The notes under the pieces are model-generated. The model had not been told where the DNA came from. It made no database searches and saw nothing but the letters and a program-made list of their open reading frames with translations. This document shows, piece after piece, positions 1-5,146 of a stretch of 5,146 nt of DNA. The stretch covers positions 1 through 5,146 of the forward strand of contig CAMPIY010000131.1 in the NCBI GenBank assembly GCA_946886645.1. Direction: 5' to 3'. This stretch comes from an uncultured Sphingomonas sp. (GTDB lineage Bacteria; Pseudomonadota; Alphaproteobacteria; Sphingomonadales; Sphingomonadaceae). The position numbers and the translations under genes are program-made. Each line of letters opens with the position of its first letter. Position 1 is the first letter of the stretch.

Positions 1-46
1 CCGCCGGAGCCGGAACGCGGTTAGAGGATTGGTTAGTCATGAAATG

Positions 47-76
47 GAAAGGGGCCGGTGCTCGCCGGCCCCTTTC
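47..76. terminator. Intrinsic terminator, probably bidirectional, downstream of the glnE operon
   Basis: A perfect 12-bp inverted repeat (arm GAAAGGGGCCGG, complementary arm at 65-76) encloses a six-base loop, TGCTCG. Read on the minus strand, the GC-rich stem is followed by TTTCCATTTC. Read on the plus strand, it is followed by TTTCTTATT. The A-rich and T-rich arm ends make it work in either direction. It lies about 20 bases past the stop of the MgtC-family gene, so it most likely ends the glnE-bcp-mgtC-like transcript. It may also end a rightward gene lying mostly left of the window: one plus frame has a stop at 22-24, but seven codons are too few to call a gene. Bases 1-46 otherwise show nothing I can name. 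Confidence 0.8.
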
Positions 77-96
77 TTATTGAGGAAAGCGCGACT

Positions 97-555
97 CTAG
101 CGCTCCGCTTCCTCATCATCGCGGTTGGACGGCTTGAACGGCGAGAGAAACCACAGCGTGGCGAAGGTAGCGACGGCAAGCATCACCGCGACATCGAGGG
201 TGCCCAGTCCGACAGAAACGCCGATCGCGCCGGTCACCCAAAGACTGGCCGCCGTCGCGGTGCCTTTCACGCTGTTCTTCATATGAAGGATGGCGCCGCC
301 GCCGATGAACCCCATTCCGGTGATTAGCCCTTCGATGATGCGCGCCATCGCCTCGGGTGAGTCCGCCGTCAGGGATTCGGCTGCCTGGACAAAGCCGCAG
401 CTTGCGACCGCGACCAGCGGGAAGGTTCGGAGTCCCGCGCTACGCTCGGCCTTTTCACGATTCCAGCCGATCGGCAGGGCCAGCAGATAGGCGATGAGGA
501 GCGCGACCGCGTGCGGCACGACATTGAAGCGCTCGGCACCCAGCAGCTCGATCAT
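97..555 (-). CDS. MgtC/SapB (YhiD) family membrane protein, short form
   Basis: This is a 152-residue inner-membrane protein. It carries the MgtC/SapB N-terminal domain: hydrophobic segments at about residues 13-31, 44-60, 72-91, 103-118 and 120-138. Between the first two is the charged loop WNREKAERSAGLRT (31-44), with the family's Arg-Glu and AGLRT signature. The glycine-rich GMGFIGGGAIL (80-90) is the second hallmark. The C-terminus is short and acidic (DDEEAER). Classical MgtC proteins of Mg2+ starvation and virulence are about 70 residues longer, with an ACT-like C-terminal domain that is absent here. This protein is therefore closer to the short SapB/YhiD type, whose function is poorly defined; Mg2+ transport should not be assumed. 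The ATG at 555 overlaps the bcp stop as ATGA and begins the protein just before the first membrane helix. A longer in-frame start at 615 would add a polar 20-residue tail overlapping bcp and is less likely. It is the last gene of the operon, with a terminator directly behind it. Confidence 0.88.
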   Translation of the reverse strand: MIELLGAERFNVVPHAVALLIAYLLALPIGWNREKAERSAGLRTFPLVAVASCGFVQAAESLTADSPEAMARIIEGLITGMGFIGGGAILHMKNSVKGTATAASLWVTGAIGVSVGLGTLDVAVMLAVATFATLWFLSPFKPSNRDDEEAER

Positions 556-1010
556 TGGCCGGTCACTGCCTTCAAAACTTCGGCCGCGTGACCGGGGACC
601 TTGACCTTGCGCCATGCCTTCGCGACCCGGCCGTCCTTCCCGATCAGGAAGGTCGAGCGCTCCATCCCCATATATTTGCGGCCGTACATCGACTTTTCGA
701 CCCAGGTCCCGAACGCGTCGCTGATCGCGCCGTCCTCGTCCGAGGCCAGCGGCACCTTCAGGTCATATTTGGCGATAAATTTATCGTGCTTCTTCATCGG
801 ATCGCGCGACAGGCCGACGACCTTCGCACCCGCCTTGGCGAAATCACCGGCGAGCTCGGTGAAGTCCTGCGCCTCCTTCGTGCAGCCCGACGTGTCGTCC
901 TTGGGATAGAAATAAAGGACCAGCGGCTGGCCCGGCGAGGACAGGTCGAGGTCCGTTCCGTCGCTCAGCTTCGTCTTGAGTGCCGGAACCTTGTCGCCTT
1001 CGCCGATCAT
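552..1010 (-). CDS. bcp: Thioredoxin-dependent thiol peroxidase, Bcp/PrxQ-type peroxiredoxin
   Basis: This 152-residue cytoplasmic peroxiredoxin reduces H2O2 and organic hydroperoxides. The AhpC/TSA-type thioredoxin fold covers nearly the whole protein. The active-site block YFYPKDDTSGCT (33-44) holds the conserved Pro36, Thr40 and peroxidatic Cys43. The conserved catalytic Arg is Arg118 in ERSTFLI. The family length is about 150-160 residues, so it is complete. The oddity is that Cys43 is the only cysteine. Many Bcp/PrxQ proteins have a resolving cysteine five residues later (CTxEAC), but here the sequence reads CTKEAQ. It should therefore act as a 1-Cys enzyme resolved by an external thiol; this is inference. 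The start at 1010 is chosen because it forms an ATGA overlap with the glnE stop and has a strong AAGGAGG seven bases upstream. The longer frame to 1091 would add 27 residues unlike the family. Confidence 0.95.
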   Translation of the reverse strand: MIGEGDKVPALKTKLSDGTDLDLSSPGQPLVLYFYPKDDTSGCTKEAQDFTELAGDFAKAGAKVVGLSRDPMKKHDKFIAKYDLKVPLASDEDGAISDAFGTWVEKSMYGRKYMGMERSTFLIGKDGRVAKAWRKVKVPGHAAEVLKAVTGQ

Positions 1011-3694
1011 TCGCCATCCTCCTTCACCTGCGCCCAACGCGCCGCAATCCTCTGCCGCGCCGCGTCGACCGCGGCAAGCAGCGACGGCCAATCGTCATAG
1101 CCGCACAGGGTGGCAACCAGTTCGCGCGATTCCTCCGCGGGCTCCATCGCCTGCGTTCCGACCAGCCGCAACACGACCAGCATCCGGCTGAGCAACCGAA
1201 GATCGGGATCGGCCTGTTCGTCGATCAGCCCGGCCTCGACCAGCGCGGCGATCGCCACTTCCAGCCGCGGGTCGAGCCCGCTACGGTGCGTAAGCTGGAG
1301 CGCGTGAACGGTGAATTCCAGGTCGACCAGCCCGCCTTTGCCCAGCTTGATGTCGAGCGGTCCGGCCGGCGGTTTATGGCGCGTCATTTCTTCCCGCATC
1401 GCCGCGGCGTCGGCGCGGATCTTCGCGCTGCCGGCGGTCGACCGGAGGATTTCGCAGATCAGCTTCCGCGCTTTTGCCCGCGCATCCGGCGATCCGGTCA
1501 GCGGCCGCGCCCGGCACAGCGCCATATGCTCCCAGGTCCAGGCATCGTGCCGCTGGTAGTTTTCGAATGCTTCCAGGCTGACCGCCAGCATCCCCTGGGC
1601 GCCCTGCGGCCGGAGGCGGGTATCGATATCGTAGAGCGGCCCGGCGGCGGTCGGCGTGCCCAGGGCCGCACCGATCCTGCTCGCCAGCCGATTGTAATAA
1701 TCGGTCGCGGGAAGCGGCTTCGCGCCGGTCGACTGCGCTCCAGCCGGCGCGTTGAACAGATAGATGAGGTCGAGGTCGCTGGCATGGGTCAGCGCCCGCC
1801 CGCCGAGCCGGCCCAGCCCGAGAATGATCAGATCGCCTCCCGGAACTTCGCCGTGCGACCGCGAGAATTCGCGTTGCACGCCATCGGCAAGGGCGACGAT
1901 CGCGGCTTCGGCCAGGTCGCTATAGCCTTCGGCGATGACGATCGGATCGCGGTGCGCGGCAAGCAATTGGACGCCGAGCGCGAAGCGGCGCTCGCCGACC
2001 ATCCGGCGGATGCGGTCGAGCGCAATGTCGAACGGTTCGCCCTCGACCGCACCGAGGAATCTCGCCGCAAGCGTTTCGGCATCTGGCGGAAGGCCGAAAC
2101 TGGATTCGTCGATCAGGCCGTCGAGCAGGGTCGGCCGCCGACCCAGTTGCTCGGCCAATGGCGGGGCGTGGGCCAGGATTAGCGCGAGCAAATCCGCGAG
2201 TTGGGGCCGCGCGCCAAGCAGCCGGTAGAGATTGACCCCGCTCGACAATTTGTCGACCACGTCGCTGAAGCGGTTGAGCGCCCGAAGCGGATCGGGGCCC
2301 GCCGCCACAGCCCGCATCAGCGTCGGCAACATGGTTTCGAACGCCGCGCGCGCCGCTGGCGACCGAAGCGAACGTGCCCGGCCGGAGCGCCAGTCGCCGA
2401 TCCGCCGCGACGCTTCCTCGACATCCTCGAAGCCCATCGCGGCAAGCTCGTTCCGCAGGATGTCGGGATCGTTCGACAACCGCTCTTCACGCTCCGAAAT
2501 GAGCCCGTCGAACTGTTGGCCAACGGCTTCGACGTGAGGTGCGAGCTCCGCCAGCATATCCGCACCGCTTTCCCGGCCGTCGAGCATCGCAACCTGCTCG
2601 AGCGCTGACCCGACCGGCAGGCGGTGTTCCTGGCGGTCGTCGATCATCTGGATTCGGTGCTCGGCCGTCCGAAGGGCGCGGTAAGCATTGCCGATCGCGT
2701 CTGTGAGATGCGGTTCAAGATGACCATGCCGCGACAGTGCCGCCAATGCGTCCAGCGTCGCCGGGGCGCGAAGCTCGGGCTCGCGCCCGCCATGGATCAG
2801 CTGGACCACCTGGGTGAAGAACTCCGCCTCGCGGATTCCTCCCCGCCCGCGCTTCAGGTCGTAGCCGGGACCGAATGCCTGGCTTTGCGCATAATGGTCG
2901 CGGATGCGGAGCGAGATGTCCCGGATTTCCTCGATCGCCCCGAAATCGACCGCGCGCCGCCAGATGAACGGCCGGATTTCGTCGAGGAAGAATTGGCCGA
3001 GCTTGCGGTCGCCGGCGGCGGCACGGGCGCGGATGAAGGCGGCGCGCTCCCACGGCAGCGCCGAGCTTTCGTAATAGCTGATTGCTGCCCCGACCGGCAG
3101 GACGATGGGGGTGACCTCGGGCGCGGGCCGCAGGCGCAGGTCCACCCGGGCGACATAGCCGTCTTCCGTCCGCTGCTGCATCAGCTCGACGAAGCGGCGG
3201 CCGTACCGCACCGCCGCCTCCCCGGGATCGTCGCGCGGGCGGCGGGGAAGTGTCTCCGGATCGAACAGGAGGACCAGGTCGACGTCCGAGGAATAATTGA
3301 GCTCGCGGCTGCCAAGCTTGCCCAGGGCCAGGACGGCTAGCCCGCGCGGCTCCTCGTCCGGAACACGCTCGGCCATGGCCGCCACCAGCGCTTCGTCCAT
3401 TGCGGCGTCGGCGAAATCGGACAGGGTCCGGGTGACCCATTCGAGCGGCTGCTCGCCGCTCAGGTCGGCCAGTGCGACCGCCAGCGCCAACGCGTGGCGG
3501 CGGCGGCGAAGCCCTTGACCCGCGGTGTCGCCGGAAAGCGCCAGGGCATCCGCAACCGCCGCATCGCCGCCATCCTGCGCAAAACCGCCAGCTATTCCCG
3601 GAAATTGTTCGATCGCGACGCGCAGGAAAGGCGAATGGGCGCGTGCGCGGTCGATCGCTGCCTCTCGCGCACCGGTTCCCACTGTCGCCTCCAT
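1007..3694 (-). CDS. glnE: Bifunctional glutamine synthetase adenylyltransferase / adenylyl-removing enzyme
   Basis: GlnE adenylylates glutamine synthetase, lowering its activity, and removes the AMP again, under control of PII protein and glutamine. It is a cytoplasmic nitrogen-control enzyme. The 895-residue protein shows the expected duplicated nucleotidyltransferase layout. The N-terminal domain has LGKLGSRELNYSSDVDL (124-140, metal-binding Asp137/Asp139), DLRLRP (185-190) and KRGRGGIREAEFF (281-293). The C-terminal domain has GLGRLGGRALTHASDLDL (626-643, Asp640/Asp642), DTRLRP (691-696) and KLGKGGLVDLEF (783-794). DDRQEHRLP (352-360) is another family motif. The length is slightly below the 946 residues of E. 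coli GlnE, mostly at the N-terminus. The ATG at 3694 is chosen because AAGAG precedes it at a suitable distance. An in-frame TTG at 3745 would add 17 residues but lies almost on the likely -10 element. It is first gene of a three-gene operon; its stop overlaps the bcp start. No frameshift or lost catalytic residue is seen. Confidence 0.97.
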   Translation of the reverse strand: MEATVGTGAREAAIDRARAHSPFLRVAIEQFPGIAGGFAQDGGDAAVADALALSGDTAGQGLRRRRHALALAVALADLSGEQPLEWVTRTLSDFADAAMDEALVAAMAERVPDEEPRGLAVLALGKLGSRELNYSSDVDLVLLFDPETLPRRPRDDPGEAAVRYGRRFVELMQQRTEDGYVARVDLRLRPAPEVTPIVLPVGAAISYYESSALPWERAAFIRARAAAGDRKLGQFFLDEIRPFIWRRAVDFGAIEEIRDISLRIRDHYAQSQAFGPGYDLKRGRGGIREAEFFTQVVQLIHGGREPELRAPATLDALAALSRHGHLEPHLTDAIGNAYRALRTAEHRIQMIDDRQEHRLPVGSALEQVAMLDGRESGADMLAELAPHVEAVGQQFDGLISEREERLSNDPDILRNELAAMGFEDVEEASRRIGDWRSGRARSLRSPAARAAFETMLPTLMRAVAAGPDPLRALNRFSDVVDKLSSGVNLYRLLGARPQLADLLALILAHAPPLAEQLGRRPTLLDGLIDESSFGLPPDAETLAARFLGAVEGEPFDIALDRIRRMVGERRFALGVQLLAAHRDPIVIAEGYSDLAEAAIVALADGVQREFSRSHGEVPGGDLIILGLGRLGGRALTHASDLDLIYLFNAPAGAQSTGAKPLPATDYYNRLASRIGAALGTPTAAGPLYDIDTRLRPQGAQGMLAVSLEAFENYQRHDAWTWEHMALCRARPLTGSPDARAKARKLICEILRSTAGSAKIRADAAAMREEMTRHKPPAGPLDIKLGKGGLVDLEFTVHALQLTHRSGLDPRLEVAIAALVEAGLIDEQADPDLRLLSRMLVVLRLVGTQAMEPAEESRELVATLCGYDDWPSLLAAVDAARQRIAARWAQVKEDGE
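1018..1024 (-). promoter_or_regulatory. Ribosome binding site of bcp inside the 3' end of glnE
   Basis: The minus strand reads AAGGAGG, seven bases before the ATG at 1010, a near-consensus Shine-Dalgarno sequence. It lies within the last codons of glnE. It fixes the bcp start and suggests that bcp is translated both by re-initiation after glnE and by independent initiation. Confidence 0.8.
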
Positions 3695-3802
3695 GCAACG
3701 CTCTTGGCCGATTTCGGCGAATTGCGAAACCAGTTCCGGTCTCAAGCATTTTACATCGCAATGAATTTTGAACGTCCCACCCCGGCGAGGACGGAAGATA
3801 CC
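3695..3802. promoter_or_regulatory. Divergent intergenic region between glnE and the nepR-like gene; possible glnE -10 element
   Basis: This 108-base gap separates leftward glnE from the rightward 44-codon gene and must hold the start signals of both. Its centre (about 3741-3772) is clearly more AT-rich than the surroundings. On the minus strand TAAAAT at 3753-3748 matches the sigma-70 -10 consensus at five of six positions. Transcription from it would start about 45 bases before the glnE ATG. I see no convincing -35 partner at normal spacing. On the plus strand I find no EcfG-type GGAAC/CGTT pair and only weak sigma-70-like matches. The element is a suggestion only. Confidence 0.3.
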
Positions 3803-3937
3803 ATGAAGCGCCTAGTCGCCTGGAGCGATCTTCCCCCTGCGCAAGCAGGCCTTTCGGCCGCGCTTCGCCGCGCTTATGCGACGCCGCAGGACGATCGCAC
3901 GCGCGAGTTCGAGGAACTTCTTCGCAAGCTCTGCTGA
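3803..3937 (+). CDS. nepR: NepR-like anti-sigma factor candidate, 44 residues
   Basis: NepR holds the sigma factor EcfG inactive until phosphorylated PhyR binds NepR in its place. The evidence is a short motif plus context. Residues 17-43 contain LSAALRRAY (17-25), a linker, then EFEELLRKL (35-43). This fits the two-helix NepR core as I remember it (LRxxY, about ten residues, F-LDLLxKL) with a linker about one residue shorter. The usual Pro before the second helix is missing and the protein ends in Cys rather than the frequent Asp. The ATG at 3803 has GGAAG five bases upstream. An in-frame ATG at 3761 would give 58 residues, nearer the usual NepR length of about 60, but lacks a ribosome binding site. 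The stop at 3935-3937 directly abuts the ecfG stop on the other strand. Placement next to ecfG and phyR strongly supports the assignment; sequence alone would leave it an unknown small protein. Confidence 0.6.
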   Translation: MKRLVAWSDLPPAQAGLSAALRRAYATPQDDRTREFEELLRKLC

Positions 3938-4645
3938 TCAGCCGCGGTCGCGGCTAAGCTCGTCGACTTCGCCCATGATTTCCTGAAGCGCCGACTTGTC
4001 GGGATCGGTCTTGTGCTGCCGGCGCGAAGGAAGCTTGCCGCCCGACAGCAACGCCTCCAGAGCGACCCGCCCGCGCGCGACCCGGCTTTTGATCGTCCCG
4101 ACCGCGCAGCCGCAGATTTCGGCAGCTTCCTCATAAGCGAACCCGCCCGCGCCGACGAGAATCAGCGCCTCGCGCTGCGGCTGCGGCAGGTGCATCAGCG
4201 CCCGCTGCATGTCGCCCAGCTCGACGTGCCGGTCCTGGCTGGCCGGCGCTGCGAGGATTTTCGCGGCGGTGACGTCGTCCCACTCGCCCTTGAACCGCGC
4301 ACGGCGCATCTGGCTGAGGAACAGGTTGCGAAGGATGATGAAGGTCCAGGCGCGCATGTTGGTGCCCGCCTGGAAGCGCTTGCGCGCCGCCCAGGCCTTG
4401 AGCAGCGTTTCCTGCACCAAATCGTCGGCGAGATCGCGGCTGCCCGACAAAGACCGTCCGAACGCACGCAGGTGCGGAATGACTTGCGCCAGCTGATCCT
4501 TGAACTCGTCGTCGGGTAGCGGAACCGGCTCCGGGCGCGGCGCGGTATCGGCTTCTTGTTCGTGGTCGTCGCTCACTGGACCCCGCCCCGTTTGGCTCAC
4601 GGCAGGACGCGCCGCGGCTCCATCTGGATAATCTTCACTGGTCAT
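3938..4645 (-). CDS. ecfG: General stress response ECF sigma factor EcfG
   Basis: EcfG directs RNA polymerase to general-stress promoters in Alphaproteobacteria. Under non-stress conditions it is held by NepR and released through PhyR. In the 235-residue reading, region 2 spans about 47-117, with the core-binding DLADDLVQETLLKAW (71-85) and the -10-recognition segment NMRAWTFIILRNLFL (96-110). Region 4 spans about 145-198. Its LPQPQREALILVGAGGFAY (153-171) and AVGTIKSRVARGR (181-193) form the helix-turn-helix that reads the -35 GGAAC. The tail beyond 200 is charged, as in relatives. Residues 1-45 are polar and probably disordered. The ATG at 4645 follows the membrane-peptide stop by 12 bases but has no clear ribosome site. 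A GTG at 4576 preceded by a G-rich stretch would give 212 residues and is a serious alternative. Expression probably comes from the EcfG-type promoter at 4834-4859, that is, autoregulation. Confidence 0.96.
   Translation of the reverse strand: MTSEDYPDGAAARPAVSQTGRGPVSDDHEQEADTAPRPEPVPLPDDEFKDQLAQVIPHLRAFGRSLSGSRDLADDLVQETLLKAWAARKRFQAGTNMRAWTFIILRNLFLSQMRRARFKGEWDDVTAAKILAAPASQDRHVELGDMQRALMHLPQPQREALILVGAGGFAYEEAAEICGCAVGTIKSRVARGRVALEALLSGGKLPSRRQHKTDPDKSALQEIMGEVDELSRDRG
3940..3955. repeat. Small inverted repeat at the ecfG / nepR-like junction
   Basis: AGCCGCG and CGCGGCT form a perfect 7-bp inverted repeat around two bases (GT), so at most a 6-bp hairpin with a four-base loop can form. 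It spans the last codons of ecfG and begins three bases past the nepR-like stop. No T-run follows it on the plus strand and none on the minus strand. It is a possible mRNA-end or pausing structure, not a proven terminator, and could be chance in GC-rich coding sequence. Confidence 0.3.
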
Positions 4646-4657
4646 GGATGTAGGGTT

Positions 4658-4798
4658 TCAGCGCGCAACGAACAATATCAGCGCGAAGATTGCGACGACC
4701 AGCAACAGGCCGACGCCGAGGACTACGCGGGTGACATGGGGGGTCGCCCCGGCGCGCGCTTCGGTCGTGGTCAAATGTTCTGGCGTTCCGTCAGTCAT
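4658..4798 (-). CDS. Small single-pass membrane protein in the phyR-ecfG gap, function unknown
   Basis: This is a 46-residue protein of no family I recognise. Residues 1-22 are polar (MTDGTPEHLTTTEARAGATP to 20). Residues 25-45 form one uninterrupted hydrophobic helix rich in Val, Leu, Ile and Ala, ending VAR at the C-terminus. The layout suggests a single membrane-spanning helix; orientation is not clear, since Arg flanks both ends. The ATG at 4798 has GGGGG four bases upstream on the minus strand. The gene starts about 65 bases after the phyR stop, just behind the EcfG-type promoter, and ends 12 bases before the ecfG ATG, so it is very likely cotranscribed with ecfG. The coding reading is supported by a clean frame, spacing and the sharp polar/hydrophobic split. 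No NepR-like motif is present. A role in stress signalling is only guilt by location. Confidence 0.7.
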   Translation of the reverse strand: MTDGTPEHLTTTEARAGATPHVTRVVLGVGLLLVVAIFALILFVAR

Positions 4799-4833
4799 GG
4801 TTCCCCCATCATGGAAGTGGCTTTCGAAACGCT

Positions 4834-4859
4834 AACGTCGCAGGATGGAACCCTGTTCC
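4834..4859 (-). promoter_or_regulatory. EcfG-dependent general stress promoter upstream of the membrane peptide and ecfG
   Basis: The minus strand reads GGAAC (4859-4855), 17 bases, then CGTT (4837-4834). This matches the known alphaproteobacterial EcfG consensus, GGAAC and CGTT separated by 16-17 bases. It starts four bases past the phyR stop, and transcription should start near 4826, leaving a leader of about 28 bases before the small membrane-protein gene. It implies positive autoregulation of ecfG separately from phyR. Confidence 0.8.
4847..4859. repeat. Short palindrome overlapping the -35 of the EcfG promoter
   Basis: GGAAC-CCT-GTTCC is a perfect 5-bp inverted repeat with three bases between the arms. 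One arm is the -35 box of the minus-strand EcfG promoter, so the -35 box is present on both strands. No CGTT follows on the plus strand at the right spacing, so a second promoter is not supported. It could be chance or a small operator. Confidence 0.35.
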
Positions 4860-4862
4860 CTC

Positions 4863-5146
4863 TCAGGCGGCCGGGACGGTCGCCGCGTCGAAGAAAAGCG
4901 CCTGGCTGATCGCCGCCTTCACCGTCGAACGCTGGAACGGCTTGGTGATGAGGAAGGTCGGTTCCGGCCGCGTGCCGGTGAGCAGCCGCTCGGGGAAGGC
5001 CGTGATGAAAATCACCGGCACCGAAAACTCCGCGAGGATGTCCTTCACCGCGTCGATGCCCGAACTGTCGTCCGCCAGCTGGATGTCGGCAAGCACCAGG
5101 CCGGGCGGCGACTTGCGCGCCTGTGCGATCGCTTCGTCGCGAGTCA
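4863..5146 (-). CDS. phyR: General stress response regulator PhyR, C-terminal receiver domain (5' part beyond the window)
   Basis: PhyR is the anti-anti-sigma response regulator of the general stress response. Once phosphorylated, its N-terminal sigma-like domain binds NepR and frees EcfG. Only the last 93 codons are here, forming most of the receiver domain. The fragment shows LVLADIQLADDSSG (16-29) with the phosphoacceptor Asp at fragment residue 20. It then has VPVIFITAFPERLLTG (42-57) with the switch Thr48, and FLITKPFQ (64-71) with the conserved Lys68. The PhyR-typical QALFF block (81-85) follows, then a short tail ending PAA. These features identify PhyR rather than a generic CheY-like protein. 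The frame stays open to the window edge; no internal start should be used. The sigma-like NepR-binding domain (roughly the first 170 residues in the family) is not visible. An EcfG-type promoter follows its stop at once, so ecfG need not depend on phyR readthrough. Confidence 0.95.
   Translation of the reverse strand, partial: TRDEAIAQARKSPPGLVLADIQLADDSSGIDAVKDILAEFSVPVIFITAFPERLLTGTRPEPTFLITKPFQRSTVKAAISQALFFDAATVPAA

Noticed and set aside
1..24. Possible 3' end of a rightward gene, with an in-frame TAG at 22-24
   Set aside because: Only seven codons are visible and another frame is equally open, so no gene can be supported.
12..34. GGAAC at 12-16 followed by GTT at 32-34 as a plus-strand EcfG promoter
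   Set aside because: The -10 lacks the leading C (it reads GGTT), the spacing is too short (14 bases to that box), and a terminator follows directly at 47-76.
980..2182. A 400-codon plus-strand open frame antisense to glnE
   Set aside because: It is a shadow of the GC-rich codon pattern of glnE. Its translation is rich in Arg, Gln and Pro without a recognisable domain, while the minus strand encodes a full GlnE with all motifs.
3697..3737. GGAAC on the minus strand at 3737-3733 as a stress promoter for glnE
   Set aside because: The next CGTT is 32 bases downstream, far outside the 16-17 base spacing.
2715..3761. A 348-codon minus-strand open frame overlapping the 5' half of glnE in another frame
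   Set aside because: The translation is dominated by Arg, Gly, Pro and Ala and has no motif. The glnE frame over the same bases carries the N-terminal nucleotidyltransferase signatures.
3938..4519. Plus-strand open frame (4013-4519) antisense to ecfG
   Set aside because: No domain is recognisable and there is no start signal. The minus strand encodes EcfG with complete regions 2 and 4.
4556..4909. Plus-strand open frames across the phyR-ecfG gap
   Set aside because: They overlap the membrane peptide, the EcfG promoter and the phyR end on the other strand. Their translations are Arg/Gln-rich without a hydrophobic or domain pattern.
1..5146. Search for CRISPR arrays, tRNA or rRNA genes, insertion sequences and phage genes
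   Set aside because: No spaced direct repeats, cloverleaf, rRNA-like stretch, transposase motif or terminal inverted repeats were seen. The window looks like ordinary core chromosome.

Overview
The window looks like chromosomal DNA of an alphaproteobacterium, most likely a member of the Sphingomonadales. The base composition is GC-rich. The PhyR receiver domain and the EcfG sigma factor are of the alphaproteobacterial general-stress-response (GSR) type, and their motifs resemble those I know from sphingomonads. This assignment rests on recognised protein motifs, not on a database search.

Left part (about 1-3694). A strong inverted-repeat terminator (47-76) is followed by three minus-strand genes, transcribed right to left: glnE (3694-1007), a Bcp-type peroxiredoxin (1010-552) and a short MgtC/SapB-family membrane protein (555-97). 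Both junctions are ATGA overlaps, in which the start of one gene shares bases with the stop of the previous one. The three genes therefore probably form one translationally coupled operon ending at the terminator. GlnE is the bifunctional enzyme that switches glutamine synthetase activity. The other two genes concern peroxide defence and a membrane function that I cannot define.

Middle (3695-3802). This is a short, relatively AT-rich divergent intergenic region between glnE and a rightward small gene.

Right part (3803-5146). This is a GSR locus. At the right edge is the 3' part of phyR (minus strand; receiver domain only). Four bases past its stop codon lies a near-perfect EcfG-type promoter, GGAAC-N17-CGTT. 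It precedes a 46-codon gene for a single-pass membrane protein of unknown function and then ecfG, the GSR sigma factor. Facing ecfG tail to tail, with no base between the two stop codons, is a 44-codon plus-strand gene. Its C-terminal half matches the pattern of NepR, the anti-sigma factor that PhyR sequesters from EcfG under stress. All three members of the PhyR-NepR-EcfG partner switch may therefore be present, but with nepR on the opposite strand and an unexplained membrane peptide in the phyR-ecfG gap. The remaining part of phyR, and any sensor kinase, lie outside the window.
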